In this document: positions 17,861 to 26,994 of the stretch, piece by piece
How positions within the stretch are numbered: the first letter of the stretch is position 1
Layout of the letters: each line of letters opens with the position of its first letter
DNA from: Priestia taiwanensis
GTDB lineage: Bacteria; Bacillota; Bacilli; Bacillales; Bacillaceae_G
Assembly: GCF_014638355.1 (NCBI RefSeq)
Contig: NZ_BMFK01000006.1
Location: 1 to 64,000, forward strand
Direction: 5' to 3'
Length of the DNA stretch: 64,000 bases
Program-made: the position numbers and the translations under genes
The notes under the pieces: generated by a model
Databases searched by the model: none
Seen by the model: only the letters and a program-made list of their open reading frames with translations
What the model was told of the DNA's origin: nothing

Positions 17861-18310
17861 CTATACGAAATAATAAACATTCATAATGCCAAACGTTAAA
17901 CCACTCAACAACAATGTACTACCTAACGTAAGTGATATCCCTTGCTTTTGAATTGTATTTGCAATTAATCCAGGTACAATAACACCAATACCTCGAAACT
18001 CGAAAATTTCAAACGGCATAACTGGATAAAAATAATCAAACGTTAGCTTCAAACAAATACCTGTGATTAGCATAGCTGCAAATTTACGACGCCCATATAA
18101 AATGACCCATTTCGCTATAACATGAACAACAAGTAAATAGGTGGCAATACTAATAAGTAACACAATTAACATAAAGATAGGTTGATTAAAAATTAGCGCT
18201 AAGTAACCAGGAACAACAAGACCAGCTGGTACAACACCCGTTTTCTCTGCAAAAATAAGACTAAGCACAACCCCGAGTACTAATGCTACATACAAGTCTG
18301 AACCGAACAT
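17861..18310 (-). CDS. capC: Poly-gamma-glutamate synthase membrane subunit CapC/PgsC
   Basis: A 149-aa integral membrane protein with about four to five hydrophobic segments and the conserved stretches GVVPAGLVVPGYLAL and EFRGIGVIVPGLIANTIQKQG typical of PgsC/CapC, which forms the synthase core with CapB. The ribosome binding site GGAGGAAAAA precedes the ATG. It follows capB by 27 bp. Confidence 0.94.
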   Translation of the reverse strand: MFGSDLYVALVLGVVLSLIFAEKTGVVPAGLVVPGYLALIFNQPIFMLIVLLISIATYLLVVHVIAKWVILYGRRKFAAMLITGICLKLTFDYFYPVMPFEIFEFRGIGVIVPGLIANTIQKQGISLTLGSTLLLSGLTFGIMNVYYFV

Positions 18311-18337
18311 TTTTTTCCTCCTTTCAAGGGTATCGCA

Positions 18338-19525
18338 TCAACTTGCTTGCTTTTCTCTTTTTATACTCATCTTCATGATTGCTTCAATGAGAGGCTCTGC
18401 ATCCCCATGTATATTTCCCACTCCATATACAATTCGATTCTCTGTATACGGCAACAATTTATCCATTATTTGCTTCGTTCCCCACCCAGTTAAATCCCAT
18501 AATTCCTTCGTTTGAAATGCCCCTTGTTTGTATCGTTCAATGATTGGTGACGTTGTTTCACCAATCGCAATAATAACTTCTGCTTCAATGTATGGAAGAA
18601 CATCTCTTGCAAATTGTTCTGTCCGATCCACACGGTCTGCACGACAATTCATAATGACAATAGGTAATACATCACTGTACCCAAACATTTCTACTCGTTC
18701 CCATATCCGTAACGTAGAAGATGCATCATTCGCCGCAAATCCATTCACAAAGAAACTACTATTTTCTTCATCTCCAAAACGAGTAATTCTCATTGCACCT
18801 GGATCTGGCTGCGCATGTAACATTCCCTGCAACGCTATCTCTTCATCAATTCCGAGTACTTCTGCAACAGCCAAAGCAATGGATGCATTATCCGGAAATA
18901 CCATATATCCAAATTGCCTCAAGTATTCTTCTGATATTTTCGTATTATCCGCGACAACTACTTTTGTCCCTCTGTCCTGTGCCACTTGCTTGAAATATTC
19001 CAGATATGGACCATCAATTGTCACCAGATGACCACCATATGGAATCGTTGCTGTAAATGCTTCCGCAACATTGTCTAATGTCGGTCCCATTACGTCCATA
19101 TGATCTTCTAATACATTCACAATCACACCAATATTTGCTTGAACCAATTTCTCTTGAAACACTAGTTGATAATCTGGTTTAACAGCCATGCATTCACATA
19201 CGAGTGCTTCTGCTCCTAAAGTTGCTACCTCTTTTACCACTCGTCTTTGCTCTCCAATATTTGGTCCTTCTGGTCTACGCTTAATGGGTCTCTCTTCATC
19301 CGTATACCAATAAATTATTCGAGCAGATGTACCCGTCGTCTTACCAACTGTTTTATATCCTGCTTCCTTCACGACACTTGTAATCAGTCGTGTGACAGTA
19401 GACTTTCCTCTAATCCCATTCACATTAATTCGAATCGCGATGGAACGGAGCCTTTTTTGATGATGATACTGCTCCCAAATCCCATATAGTAAAATGAAAC
19501 ATACACTCATCCACATAATAACCAT
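18338..19525 (-). CDS. capB: Poly-gamma-glutamate synthase ATP-dependent ligase CapB/PgsB
   Basis: A 395-aa amide ligase related to Mur ligases that polymerises glutamate through gamma-carboxyls. It has an N-terminal membrane anchor (~3-16), the ATP loop NGIRGKSTVTR (~35-45), then the Mur-like segments TTGTSARIIYW and NVLEDHMDVMGPT. Length agrees with PgsB of B. subtilis (about 393 aa). It is the first gene of the operon; GGGGAG lies 8 nt before the ATG. The enzyme's D/L preference cannot be read from sequence. Confidence 0.95.
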   Translation of the reverse strand: MVIMWMSVCFILLYGIWEQYHHQKRLRSIAIRINVNGIRGKSTVTRLITSVVKEAGYKTVGKTTGTSARIIYWYTDEERPIKRRPEGPNIGEQRRVVKEVATLGAEALVCECMAVKPDYQLVFQEKLVQANIGVIVNVLEDHMDVMGPTLDNVAEAFTATIPYGGHLVTIDGPYLEYFKQVAQDRGTKVVVADNTKISEEYLRQFGYMVFPDNASIALAVAEVLGIDEEIALQGMLHAQPDPGAMRITRFGDEENSSFFVNGFAANDASSTLRIWERVEMFGYSDVLPIVIMNCRADRVDRTEQFARDVLPYIEAEVIIAIGETTSPIIERYKQGAFQTKELWDLTGWGTKQIMDKLLPYTENRIVYGVGNIHGDAEPLIEAIMKMSIKREKQAS

Positions 19526-19784
19526 CTTTCTCGCTCCCCTTTTTTGCGTACCATATTAGATGATGGAACGCCTATTATTAAAACTAACTATACGAATAAC
19601 TAAAGAGGTCTTTACTAGAAATAAAAATGTTCTTTATAAAGAACAAAAGAGCAATACTATCTCTTGTTCATTTCACTTTACTACCAAATTTAGAAATCTA
19701 CCATTCTCTTTTTTCCATTTTATCACAAAAAATATTCTTATCACCCACCTTTAACAAATATATCTCTCAAATTTCTTTCAAAAA
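19526..19784 (-). promoter_or_regulatory. Upstream region of the cap operon with 16-bp palindrome
   Basis: The gap between capB and the preceding gene holds a perfect palindrome GTTCTTTATAAAGAAC (19629-19644), 104 bp before the capB start and suitable for a dimeric regulator. No strong consensus promoter is evident; a TAATAA -10-like element lies near 19575. Small frames here overlap no ribosome site and are not called. Confidence 0.4.
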
Positions 19785-19832
19785 AATAAGCCATTGCATC
19801 TCCCACTATCCCGGATATAAGCAACGGCTTTC
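19785..19832 (-). terminator. Terminator of the gene upstream of the cap operon
   Basis: On the minus strand arms AAGCCGTTGC / GCAATGGCTT (one wobble) followed by ATTTTTTT, just past the stop at 19838. Confidence 0.75.
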
Positions 19833-19837
19833 ATCTT

Positions 19838-20974
19838 CTATTTAAACTGAATCACATTAAATCTTTCTTCACCATCTATCTCCTCTGTAAAGACGAGATT
19901 GTTATCATTAACCTGTACCTTCGATGCTTCCCCAGAACTAATCGTCGTCTTTTTCCCTGTTGGCAAATACACGGCATCTACTTTAAGGTCTTCCCAAACG
20001 AAGAGATAATTGCCTCTTATATGTATATCTGCACCGTTTGCTCCTGAAAGGAATTCGTACCTTTTCTGCTTGTCAGCCAAATTATATACCTCTATCTTTC
20101 GGCGCCCCATCTCTGATTCTTGTTCTGTTGCATACACAATCCATTCTTCATCTAACGCTACAGAATAAGCTTTTGTTGGATTAGGATAGTCAACAACGTC
20201 TCCATTCTCCTTAACCAAACTAATCAACGCCTCTTCTGCTCCACTATCTTTTGTTACACGTTTATGGAGCAACATACCAACTTCTGTTCGTAACAATCCT
20301 TCAATTGTCGTACCCGTATGGCTAGTATATGTTCTTTCTCCTTCTGTTTTATACAGGACCTCTTTCTTCCCTGTTTCACTATCATACTCAATTAACCGAC
20401 TTGTTCTATCCTCATCTTCTATCCACATTATGTGATTCTTTTTCCACTGAACAGGATCACTTATATAGCCTTTGTCACTAGCAAGTACCGTTTCCTTCTT
20501 TGTATTGATATCAAACAAGATTAATCTCGCTTCTCCTTTCCCTCTCATAGCTTTCTCTTCTAGCCGAACAAAACCATTTGGAACACCTATTTCAGGAAAC
20601 GAATCTTTTGCATGTACTTTCATTTCACACATCTTTGTTTGTAGATTAATCGTGTAATAAATATCCTCATCAAAGCTACTCTTCGTATTTCCCATATCGT
20701 TTTCTCCAAAATAACCAGCATTAGCCATTATGTACATATCATTCACGTAAAATAGTCTTACATCCTTCTGTGGAATACCACACACCGTATCGCCTAAGTT
20801 GTATGATGTAATCGTAAAAGGCAGATCCTCTTTCTCTTGCACAGTAACATCTACTTTCGTAGCAATTGCTTCGTCCGTAACAGTCATTTCAAATGGTTTT
20901 TCTTTCGAATAAAACAAATATGCCCCTGCTCCGATAACAAGTATCGCAATCCCATAGATCAATCGCTTCTTCAT
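19838..20974 (-). CDS. Membrane-anchored protein with beta-propeller-like repeats, unknown function
   Basis: A 378-aa protein not assigned to a named family. An N-terminal helix (~5-22, YGIAILVIGAGAYLFY) anchors a large extracellular part rich in beta-strand-forming segments with recurring aromatic/acidic blade-like motifs (for example KKNHIMWIEDEDRTSRLIEY and EEWIVYATEQESEMGRRKIE), suggesting a propeller. ATG 20974 (GGAGG 7 nt upstream) is better than the upstream frame start at 21040. Separate transcription unit with its own terminator. Confidence 0.65.
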   Translation of the reverse strand: MKKRLIYGIAILVIGAGAYLFYSKEKPFEMTVTDEAIATKVDVTVQEKEDLPFTITSYNLGDTVCGIPQKDVRLFYVNDMYIMANAGYFGENDMGNTKSSFDEDIYYTINLQTKMCEMKVHAKDSFPEIGVPNGFVRLEEKAMRGKGEARLILFDINTKKETVLASDKGYISDPVQWKKNHIMWIEDEDRTSRLIEYDSETGKKEVLYKTEGERTYTSHTGTTIEGLLRTEVGMLLHKRVTKDSGAEEALISLVKENGDVVDYPNPTKAYSVALDEEWIVYATEQESEMGRRKIEVYNLADKQKRYEFLSGANGADIHIRGNYLFVWEDLKVDAVYLPTGKKTTISSGEASKVQVNDNNLVFTEEIDGEERFNVIQFK

Positions 20975-21059
20975 CGAAATACCTCCTACATATCTTTCTA
21001 TATCACATCTAACCCTACCATAATAAAAGGAGAGGCACATTATACCTCTCCTTCTATTA

Positions 21060-21725
21060 TCATTTATGAAATAAAAAATTGCGGAACTGTTCGACTGTCT
21101 CGAAATAATAATCAGACTCTATCTTCATATTTTCCTTAATAACTGGTAAATGATGTCCCCACCCTGCTGCGGCGAACTCTACACCACAGCTTTTTGCCAT
21201 CGCGATAGCTGGTTTCATATCATCGACCATTAGTACCTCTTCTGGTTGCAAATCAAATTGCTTCAAAATTTGTTGTATGCCGTACGGATGAGGCTTGCGA
21301 TACTCTGGTTCCATATCCCAGCCATACACAACATCTGGCTCAAATCCACAATGATGCTTGTAGTCTCGAATGATTCGGCTGCTCTCTGATTGCGATAGAA
21401 CCGTAACAATTCCACCTCGCTCCTTAAATTCACGAATCACTTCTGGAAACATCATATAGAATGACGGAATCGATTTAGCTGTATGTGTATGCCATATTTG
21501 TTGTTGCTTCTCGTATTCTTCCTCTGTAAATTTTAACACATCTTTGCATAACCCAATAAATCCCGGTTCATAACAATACATCACGAATTCTTCAAATGTC
21601 AGTACTTTCTCGCTTGGTCGTAACGTCTGTAATACTTCTACAAAAGAAGGATAATGAATGTGTTCTGTACTTTGAACAGCTGTATCATCATGATCTAATA
21701 TTAAACATTTATATCTTAAGTTCAT
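21060..21725 (-). CDS. HAD-family hydrolase (phosphatase-like)
   Basis: A 221-aa haloacid-dehalogenase-superfamily protein with the four motifs: nucleophile Asp11 and acid Asp13 in LILDHDDTA, TVLSQS (motif II), RKPHPYG (motif III lysine) and LMVDDMKPAIAMA (motif IV). A helical cap lies between motifs I and II, as in phosphoglycolate phosphatase-like enzymes. The substrate is unknown. Followed leftwards by a separately terminated gene. Confidence 0.88.
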   Translation of the reverse strand: MNLRYKCLILDHDDTAVQSTEHIHYPSFVEVLQTLRPSEKVLTFEEFVMYCYEPGFIGLCKDVLKFTEEEYEKQQQIWHTHTAKSIPSFYMMFPEVIREFKERGGIVTVLSQSESSRIIRDYKHHCGFEPDVVYGWDMEPEYRKPHPYGIQQILKQFDLQPEEVLMVDDMKPAIAMAKSCGVEFAAAGWGHHLPVIKENMKIESDYYFETVEQFRNFLFHK

Positions 21726-21754
21726 TTCATCCTCCGCATTGTGTTCGTTCTTGT

Positions 21755-22906
21755 TTAGAAAAAGTCATAGAAATACGATTTATTTAATGGAATTACTTTT
21801 TCTAATTGCTTCACTTCTTCTATGTTACCTGAAATAGCCCCTATGTCTAGTAATTCATGTGGACGCTTGTATCCAAATAGAAGCGTTGTTAACGTATTAA
21901 TGTTCATATGTAACCCACTCGTACTTCCTTCTTCACGCTCCATTACATGAACAGTTCCTTCTTTTATTACCATTGTTTTCTCATTCCACGGCGCATGTTC
22001 ATCGGAAATATGAAGTGTTACTTCTCCTTCTTCAAATTCATATTGCAGGGTGAAGCTCTCTACATCAACAATACGTGCCATAAAGTATGGTTTCGTCTCC
22101 GTCTTCATACGCGGTTCATGTAGTGAGAAGAATAGTGGTTCTCGATCATACGTTGTCATTACGACTTCTTTTGCCATTGAATCATGTTGGCAAATGAAGT
22201 TCCATAGACCACTTCTTGCTTCACTATCTAATGCGACAAACTCATCAACCGTCATTTTATAATTTTCAATGTCATAGATGATATATCCGCGTGCTTCCCC
22301 TTGTTTATTATAGTACACCGCACTACGCCCATCTTGAATAATTGATTGTAACCACCAATCTTTCGTACGTGCCAACATCCCTGTGAATGTTCCTGCATAT
22401 TGTTCGTACACATTATTCACATCTTCTGAGTATGCGCCTCTAGAAATACGCTTCATGTACCCATCCACATGCTTATGCATCACTAAATGCTCCTTGGCAA
22501 GTGTACGAACTGTTCTGTCAGAGAAAAATTCAAATCCATACTTACGGTAAAAACCCGCCGCAAACGGATGAAGCATGGAAATCGTATATCCTTCTTCTTT
22601 CATCTTCTTTAACGCAAATTGAAACAATTCATTAATATATCCTTTTCGACGATGTTCTGGATATGTCGCAACAGCTGCGATACCACCCATCTTCATTTTT
22701 TCCTGCCCGAAATAAATATGAGATGGCAAAAAGTGAAACTTCGCCGCAATTTCTTCGCCTTCTTTAATCGCAAATACTTCGTGATACTTTCTCATCCATT
22801 CTATACGTTGTGCCAGCTTCTCTTCTGACAACGTATACTGAAACGCATATTCAGACAAGTGTAGCGCATCAACGTATTGTTCTTTCTGTATTGTTACAAT
22901 ATTCAT
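21755..22906 (-). CDS. Eis-like GNAT N-acetyltransferase
   Basis: A 383-aa protein in the Eis-type layout: N-terminal GNAT domain with the acetyl-CoA loop VATYPEHRRKGYIN (~81-94), a second GNAT-like domain, and a C-terminal SCP2-like domain. Eis-type enzymes acetylate amines, including aminoglycosides in some species; whether this one does is unknown. It ends 29 bp before the HAD gene, so the two are likely co-transcribed. Divergent from pepF. Confidence 0.88.
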   Translation of the reverse strand: MNIVTIQKEQYVDALHLSEYAFQYTLSEEKLAQRIEWMRKYHEVFAIKEGEEIAAKFHFLPSHIYFGQEKMKMGGIAAVATYPEHRRKGYINELFQFALKKMKEEGYTISMLHPFAAGFYRKYGFEFFSDRTVRTLAKEHLVMHKHVDGYMKRISRGAYSEDVNNVYEQYAGTFTGMLARTKDWWLQSIIQDGRSAVYYNKQGEARGYIIYDIENYKMTVDEFVALDSEARSGLWNFICQHDSMAKEVVMTTYDREPLFFSLHEPRMKTETKPYFMARIVDVESFTLQYEFEEGEVTLHISDEHAPWNEKTMVIKEGTVHVMEREEGSTSGLHMNINTLTTLLFGYKRPHELLDIGAISGNIEEVKQLEKVIPLNKSYFYDFF

Positions 22907-23068
22907 CTCGTTTCCTCCTTACCTATCATCCAACACACTTATTTCTACATTTCTCGCACTATCTCCTTCATCCCACCGTAGAAAGACAAATTAGTACAAG
23001 GATTTTAGTTAACCATGTATAATATTTATAATTATAAGAATTTTCAAAACGATAAAAGGAGCGATACA

Positions 23069-24787
23069 ATGAGTTTTTTACAGTATGAGTATGTACGTCC
23101 AAACAAAGAAACAATTGAACAAAAGTTCAAGAGTGGTATCGAGAAATTCAATACGGCATCTACATTCGAAGAGCAAGAAGGAGCGATGCACGAAATTAAT
23201 AACCTTCGCAACGAAGTATCTTCCATGCTCCAAATTGCTTATGTCCGTCATACAATTGACACAACAGATACATTTTACAAAGAAGAAAAAGATTTCTTAG
23301 ATGGTTTCTCGCCAATTCTCCAAAGTTTTACGATGAAATACTACCGTGCATTAGTAGCTTCTACTTTCCGAAACGAACTAGAGGCAAAGTACGGTGAGCA
23401 GATTTTCAACCTTGCAGAATGCCAATTAAAAACATTTAACGATGATATTATTGAAGATTTGCAACAAGAGAATCGCCTTGTTTCTCACTACACTTCACTC
23501 ATCGCTTCGGCGAAAATACCATTCAACGGTGAAGAATATACACTTGCTCAGTTGAAACCATTTTTAGAAGTTGATGGCCGTGATGTTCGGAAAGAAGCAC
23601 TACAAGCTCATACAAATTTCTTCGTCGACAACAAACAAGAATTAGACGAGACATATGACAAACTCGTTAAACTACGCACATCGATTGCGAAGAAACTTGG
23701 ATTCGATAGCTTCGTTGAACTCGGCTACGCAAGAATGCGCCGGACAGATTATAACCGTGATATGGTCGCAAACTTCCGTAAGCAAGTAGAAACGTTCATC
23801 GTCCCAATTACAATGAAACTAAAAGAACGCCAACGTGAACGTATCGGTGTAGATACACTGTACTATTACGACAGTGACTACAACTTCCCGAATGGAAATG
23901 CAACGCCTAAAGGTGACCCAGAATGGATTGTGCAGAATGCAGCAGAAATGTACAAAGAATTATCACCTGAAACAGATGAATTCTTCCGTTCTATGATTGA
24001 CAACGACTTGATGGATTTAGTGGCGAAGAAAGGAAAAGCAAGTGGTGGATACTGTACGTATTTTTCTGCTTACAAAGTACCATTCATCTTCTCGAACTTC
24101 AACGGTACATCTGGAGATATTGACGTATTAACACACGAAGCCGGACATGCGTTCCAGAAATTCTGTAGCCGTCATTTCGTCATTCCAGAATACGCTGGTC
24201 CAACATCTGAATCAGCAGAAATTCATTCGATGTCAATGGAATTCTTTACGTACCCATGGATGGATAAATTCTTCCAAGAAGAAACAGACAAATATTACTT
24301 TGAGCATTTGAGTAGCGGATTACTATTCTTACCTTACGGTGTAGCAGTAGATGAGTTCCAGCATCGTATGTATGACGAACCGAACTTAACGCCTGATGAG
24401 CGCCACGCTGTATGGAGAGAAATAGAGAAGAAGTACTTGCCACACCGTCAATATGATAACAACGAATACTTAGAGAACGGTGGGTTCTGGCAACGTCAAC
24501 TTCACATTTATAAATATCCGTTCTACTATATCGATTACACATTAGCACAAATCTGTGCACTTCAATTCTGGAAGAAGATGCAAGAAAACCAAGAAGAAGC
24601 ATGGAATGACTACTTAAAGTTATGTTCAGAAGGTGGTAGCAAGTCATTCTTGAAGCTTGTTTCTGGAGCTAACTTACTTTCTCCATTTGATGATGGCACA
24701 GTAGAATCCGTAGTAGGTGTCATCGAAGACTACTTAAATACAGTAGACGATAAGAAATTAGGAACAGAGAATATAACAACAAACTAA
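23069..24787 (+). CDS. pepF: M3-family oligoendopeptidase F-like
   Basis: Cytosolic zinc metallopeptidase of 572 aa. The HEXXH zinc motif is HEAGH at residues 356-360, with the downstream glutamate in SAEIHSMSMEFF as third ligand. It cleaves short peptides. ATG 23069 has AAAAGGAG 7 nt upstream and gives the family start MSFLQYEYVRP; the frame start at 23015 is not supported by a ribosome site. A terminator directly follows. Confidence 0.92.
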   Translation: MSFLQYEYVRPNKETIEQKFKSGIEKFNTASTFEEQEGAMHEINNLRNEVSSMLQIAYVRHTIDTTDTFYKEEKDFLDGFSPILQSFTMKYYRALVASTFRNELEAKYGEQIFNLAECQLKTFNDDIIEDLQQENRLVSHYTSLIASAKIPFNGEEYTLAQLKPFLEVDGRDVRKEALQAHTNFFVDNKQELDETYDKLVKLRTSIAKKLGFDSFVELGYARMRRTDYNRDMVANFRKQVETFIVPITMKLKERQRERIGVDTLYYYDSDYNFPNGNATPKGDPEWIVQNAAEMYKELSPETDEFFRSMIDNDLMDLVAKKGKASGGYCTYFSAYKVPFIFSNFNGTSGDIDVLTHEAGHAFQKFCSRHFVIPEYAGPTSESAEIHSMSMEFFTYPWMDKFFQEETDKYYFEHLSSGLLFLPYGVAVDEFQHRMYDEPNLTPDERHAVWREIEKKYLPHRQYDNNEYLENGGFWQRQLHIYKYPFYYIDYTLAQICALQFWKKMQENQEEAWNDYLKLCSEGGSKSFLKLVSGANLLSPFDDGTVESVVGVIEDYLNTVDDKKLGTENITTN

Positions 24788-24788
24788 C

Positions 24789-24821
24789 TAAAAAAGCATG
24801 GCACTCCGCCATGCTTTTTTA
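24789..24821. terminator. Bidirectional terminator
   Basis: Arms AAAAAGCATGGC / GCCATGCTTTTT with U-tracts both ways between the convergent pepF and VOC genes. Confidence 0.88.
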
Positions 24822-25229
24822 TTATCCAACCGCTTTTGGCAAATTAAGTTGCCACGATACCCCATACTTATCCTCCACCCAAGCGAACTTTTCGCTCATT
24901 GGTAATGGACCAAGTGGCATTAATACAGCACCACCTTCTGACAACTGTTCAAATACGTGCTCAATCTCTTCTTCCGTATCACATGTAACGAAGAGTGACA
25001 TTGCTGGTGTAAATTTATGTTCATCTCCATTGTTGTTATCAAGACACATGAACGTTTGTCCTTTTAAAGAAAAAGTCGCGTGCATGATAAGTTCTTCTTC
25101 TCCAACCGCATGTGCTCCGTGACGAACAATATGTCCAATTTCCGATCCATCAAAAATAGATGTATAGAAATTCATAGCTTCTTCCGCTTTTCCGTTAAAC
25201 ATGAGAAACGTTGTAATTTTCTGTCCCAT
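24822..25229 (-). CDS. PhnB-type VOC family protein
   Basis: A 135-aa single-module VOC protein of the PhnB/3-demethylubiquinone-methyltransferase-like group: start KITTFLMFNGKAEEAMNFYT, middle FMCLDNN, end WVEDKYGVSWQLNLP, all typical. Members are common in Bacillus and have no settled enzymatic role. Monocistronic, sharing the terminator with pepF. Confidence 0.88.
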   Translation of the reverse strand: MGQKITTFLMFNGKAEEAMNFYTSIFDGSEIGHIVRHGAHAVGEEELIMHATFSLKGQTFMCLDNNNGDEHKFTPAMSLFVTCDTEEEIEHVFEQLSEGGAVLMPLGPLPMSEKFAWVEDKYGVSWQLNLPKAVG

Positions 25230-25423
25230 CCTCTTTCATCCCTTCCATTTTATTCTTTAATTGAATGCATCCCCCGTAAAAACAGAACATACATTCTTAT
25301 ATGTATATTTTCCCGTTCTTTTGCCATCTTGTCAAGTTCTCTTCTTTTTATACATATTCATACCCCTCTTCAAAATACTAATAATAAAGAAAGACAACTA
25401 TAAAAAGACGGAGCTGACTAATA

Positions 25424-25729
25424 ATGAAAGGTAATGCTATTTTGTCATCTTTATGTTATTTCAGTATTTTATTTGCACCATTTATTTTCCCTATTATCGT
25501 CTATTTCGTTGCAGAACCCGAAGTAAAAGTCCATGCAAAAAAAGCACTTTGGACACACCTTGTTCCGTATATCGCAATCTTTCTCGGATTCTTCCTATCC
25601 TTCCTTCTCCCTGGTGATACATCCACTGGGATTGGTTTACTACTAACCTTTGCAATTACAGGTATTCTTGCTCTGTATTACTTCATTTGGAACATCCTGA
25701 AAGGGATTAAAGTATTAACTGCCCAGTAA
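25424..25729 (+). CDS. DUF4870-like small membrane protein
   Basis: A 101-aa protein with three hydrophobic segments (~5-27, ~42-63, ~68-90), a start NAILSSLCYFSILFAPFIFP and a VHAKKA motif after the first helix, as in DUF4870/Tic20-like proteins. The function is unknown. GGAG precedes the ATG. The next gene lies 45 bp downstream on the same strand. Confidence 0.78.
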   Translation: MKGNAILSSLCYFSILFAPFIFPIIVYFVAEPEVKVHAKKALWTHLVPYIAIFLGFFLSFLLPGDTSTGIGLLLTFAITGILALYYFIWNILKGIKVLTAQ

Positions 25730-25774
25730 TGTTATAATGAATGAATTATATAGAAATATAAGCAGGAGAAGCAG

Positions 25775-26149
25775 ATGAAACGATTGATTTTCTTTCTTAG
25801 TATAGGGCTTATCACAATTATCTTCCTAAACGGTTGCACGGCAACAGATAAATTACAAAAGAGGAATAGCGATGAATACTACGTCCACATTACGATAGAT
25901 GGCATTGAAACAAGATACACTGAAAATTCATCTCCACGTTTTTCTTATGAATTACTTGGCTTCGACCACGAAGGAAACGGAAAAACACTCTTATTCGATT
26001 CTGAACGTAATTTACGAAAAGGCGCTTATTTACGCATTTATTACTCCGATTTAGAAAGAGTAAAAACATTTGAAGAAGTGATCTTTGATGAAATTCCAGC
26101 ACGTGCTAGAGATAGATTACACAACCAATCAAAAGAAGGAAACGCCTAG
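25775..26149 (+). CDS. YxeA-family lipoprotein (DUF1093)
   Basis: A 124-aa secreted lipoprotein: signal peptide with lipobox LNGC (lipid on Cys21), then a YxeA-type domain with DEYYVHITIDG, FSYELLGFDHEG, LRKGAYLRIYYSD and EEVIFDEIP. The function of the family is unknown. The gene ends inside a 42-bp perfect palindrome shared with the convergent gene, so its last residues (SKEGNA) are terminator-encoded. Confidence 0.85.
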   Translation: MKRLIFFLSIGLITIIFLNGCTATDKLQKRNSDEYYVHITIDGIETRYTENSSPRFSYELLGFDHEGNGKTLLFDSERNLRKGAYLRIYYSDLERVKTFEEVIFDEIPARARDRLHNQSKEGNA

Positions 26150-26168
26150 GCGTTTCCTTCTTTTGATT
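26127..26168. terminator. 42-bp perfect palindrome overlapping two convergent gene ends
   Basis: Perfect 21-bp arms meet at CCTAGG with no loop; both convergent genes use a TAG stop inside the centre and overlap by 4 bp. Each arm encodes the same C-terminal SKEGNA on its own strand. It probably acts as a bidirectional terminator. Confidence 0.85.
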
Positions 26169-26886
26169 TCTTTCCAGTTCCCATTGCCGATTCACTAATC
26201 ACATACAGTAAGCTAACTCTTCCCATCCATGATTCTACGCTATCCTCGTCTTCCTTCGATCTATTCAACTCTTCTTCATATTTGAGCCCATCGATCGCTA
26301 CATATCCAACTGGTAACTTAGCGATACGATGAATAATCATCGGCCACTCCGCATCGGTCATACTGTCTTTTGAGTGCTCTACTAAATATGGAATTGCTTC
26401 TTTTGAAAAAGCACAAGAACCTGCTGTAATATCGACTTCCTGTCCAAACTGCAAGGAAAAAATTTTATTCGTAATCTCTTCCGTCTGTCGCCATGAAGCT
26501 GGATGTGTTCCAAACGCATAATCAGTTCTTCCAATAATAAGATAATCGTTTCCCTTTAGTCCTGCTTCTACCTTCTCTAATCCAGCTATATCATCATGAA
26601 GCCATGTTAGAAAACGATCAAAGTCACAATAATGGTAATACTTATGCATACGACCTTGCATAAATCGTACTGCTGCTCTTCTTGCCGCTGCACATCCAGC
26701 CTTCGGTACAATATTAATTTCAAAGCCACACATTTTTAATTCTTCGATAATCTTCTCTGATGTTTGGTCACTAACCGTTATGTATTTTGTATAACGAAGT
26801 TTCAATAACTTGTCTTTTACCTCTCGTATAAAAGGCAATAACCTTGCACTCGGATCATGCGTAATACATGTTAATGCGATATCCAT
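26146..26886 (-). CDS. Glycosyltransferase-A-like hypothetical protein
   Basis: A 246-aa protein that looks like the nucleotide-diphospho-sugar transferase fold: beta strand starts (MDIALTCITHD, YITVSDQ) and an acidic YYHYCDFDR motif at about 111 as possible metal/sugar site, then DITAGSCAFSKEA as acceptor region. The family is not clearly identified and the function is unknown. ATG 26886 has AGGAGAG 7 nt upstream. Its 3' end lies in the shared palindrome. Confidence 0.65.
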   Translation of the reverse strand: MDIALTCITHDPSARLLPFIREVKDKLLKLRYTKYITVSDQTSEKIIEELKMCGFEINIVPKAGCAAARRAAVRFMQGRMHKYYHYCDFDRFLTWLHDDIAGLEKVEAGLKGNDYLIIGRTDYAFGTHPASWRQTEEITNKIFSLQFGQEVDITAGSCAFSKEAIPYLVEHSKDSMTDAEWPMIIHRIAKLPVGYVAIDGLKYEEELNRSKEDEDSVESWMGRVSLLYVISESAMGTGKKSKEGNA

Positions 26887-26994
26887 GCTCTCTCTCCTAT
26901 TCACCACTATTTTAAATCTGAATTTTCAAACAAAACAACTAAATACCATTATCTGCTAAAATTAAAATAAGAACAAATAAAAAGGGGTACCTAC

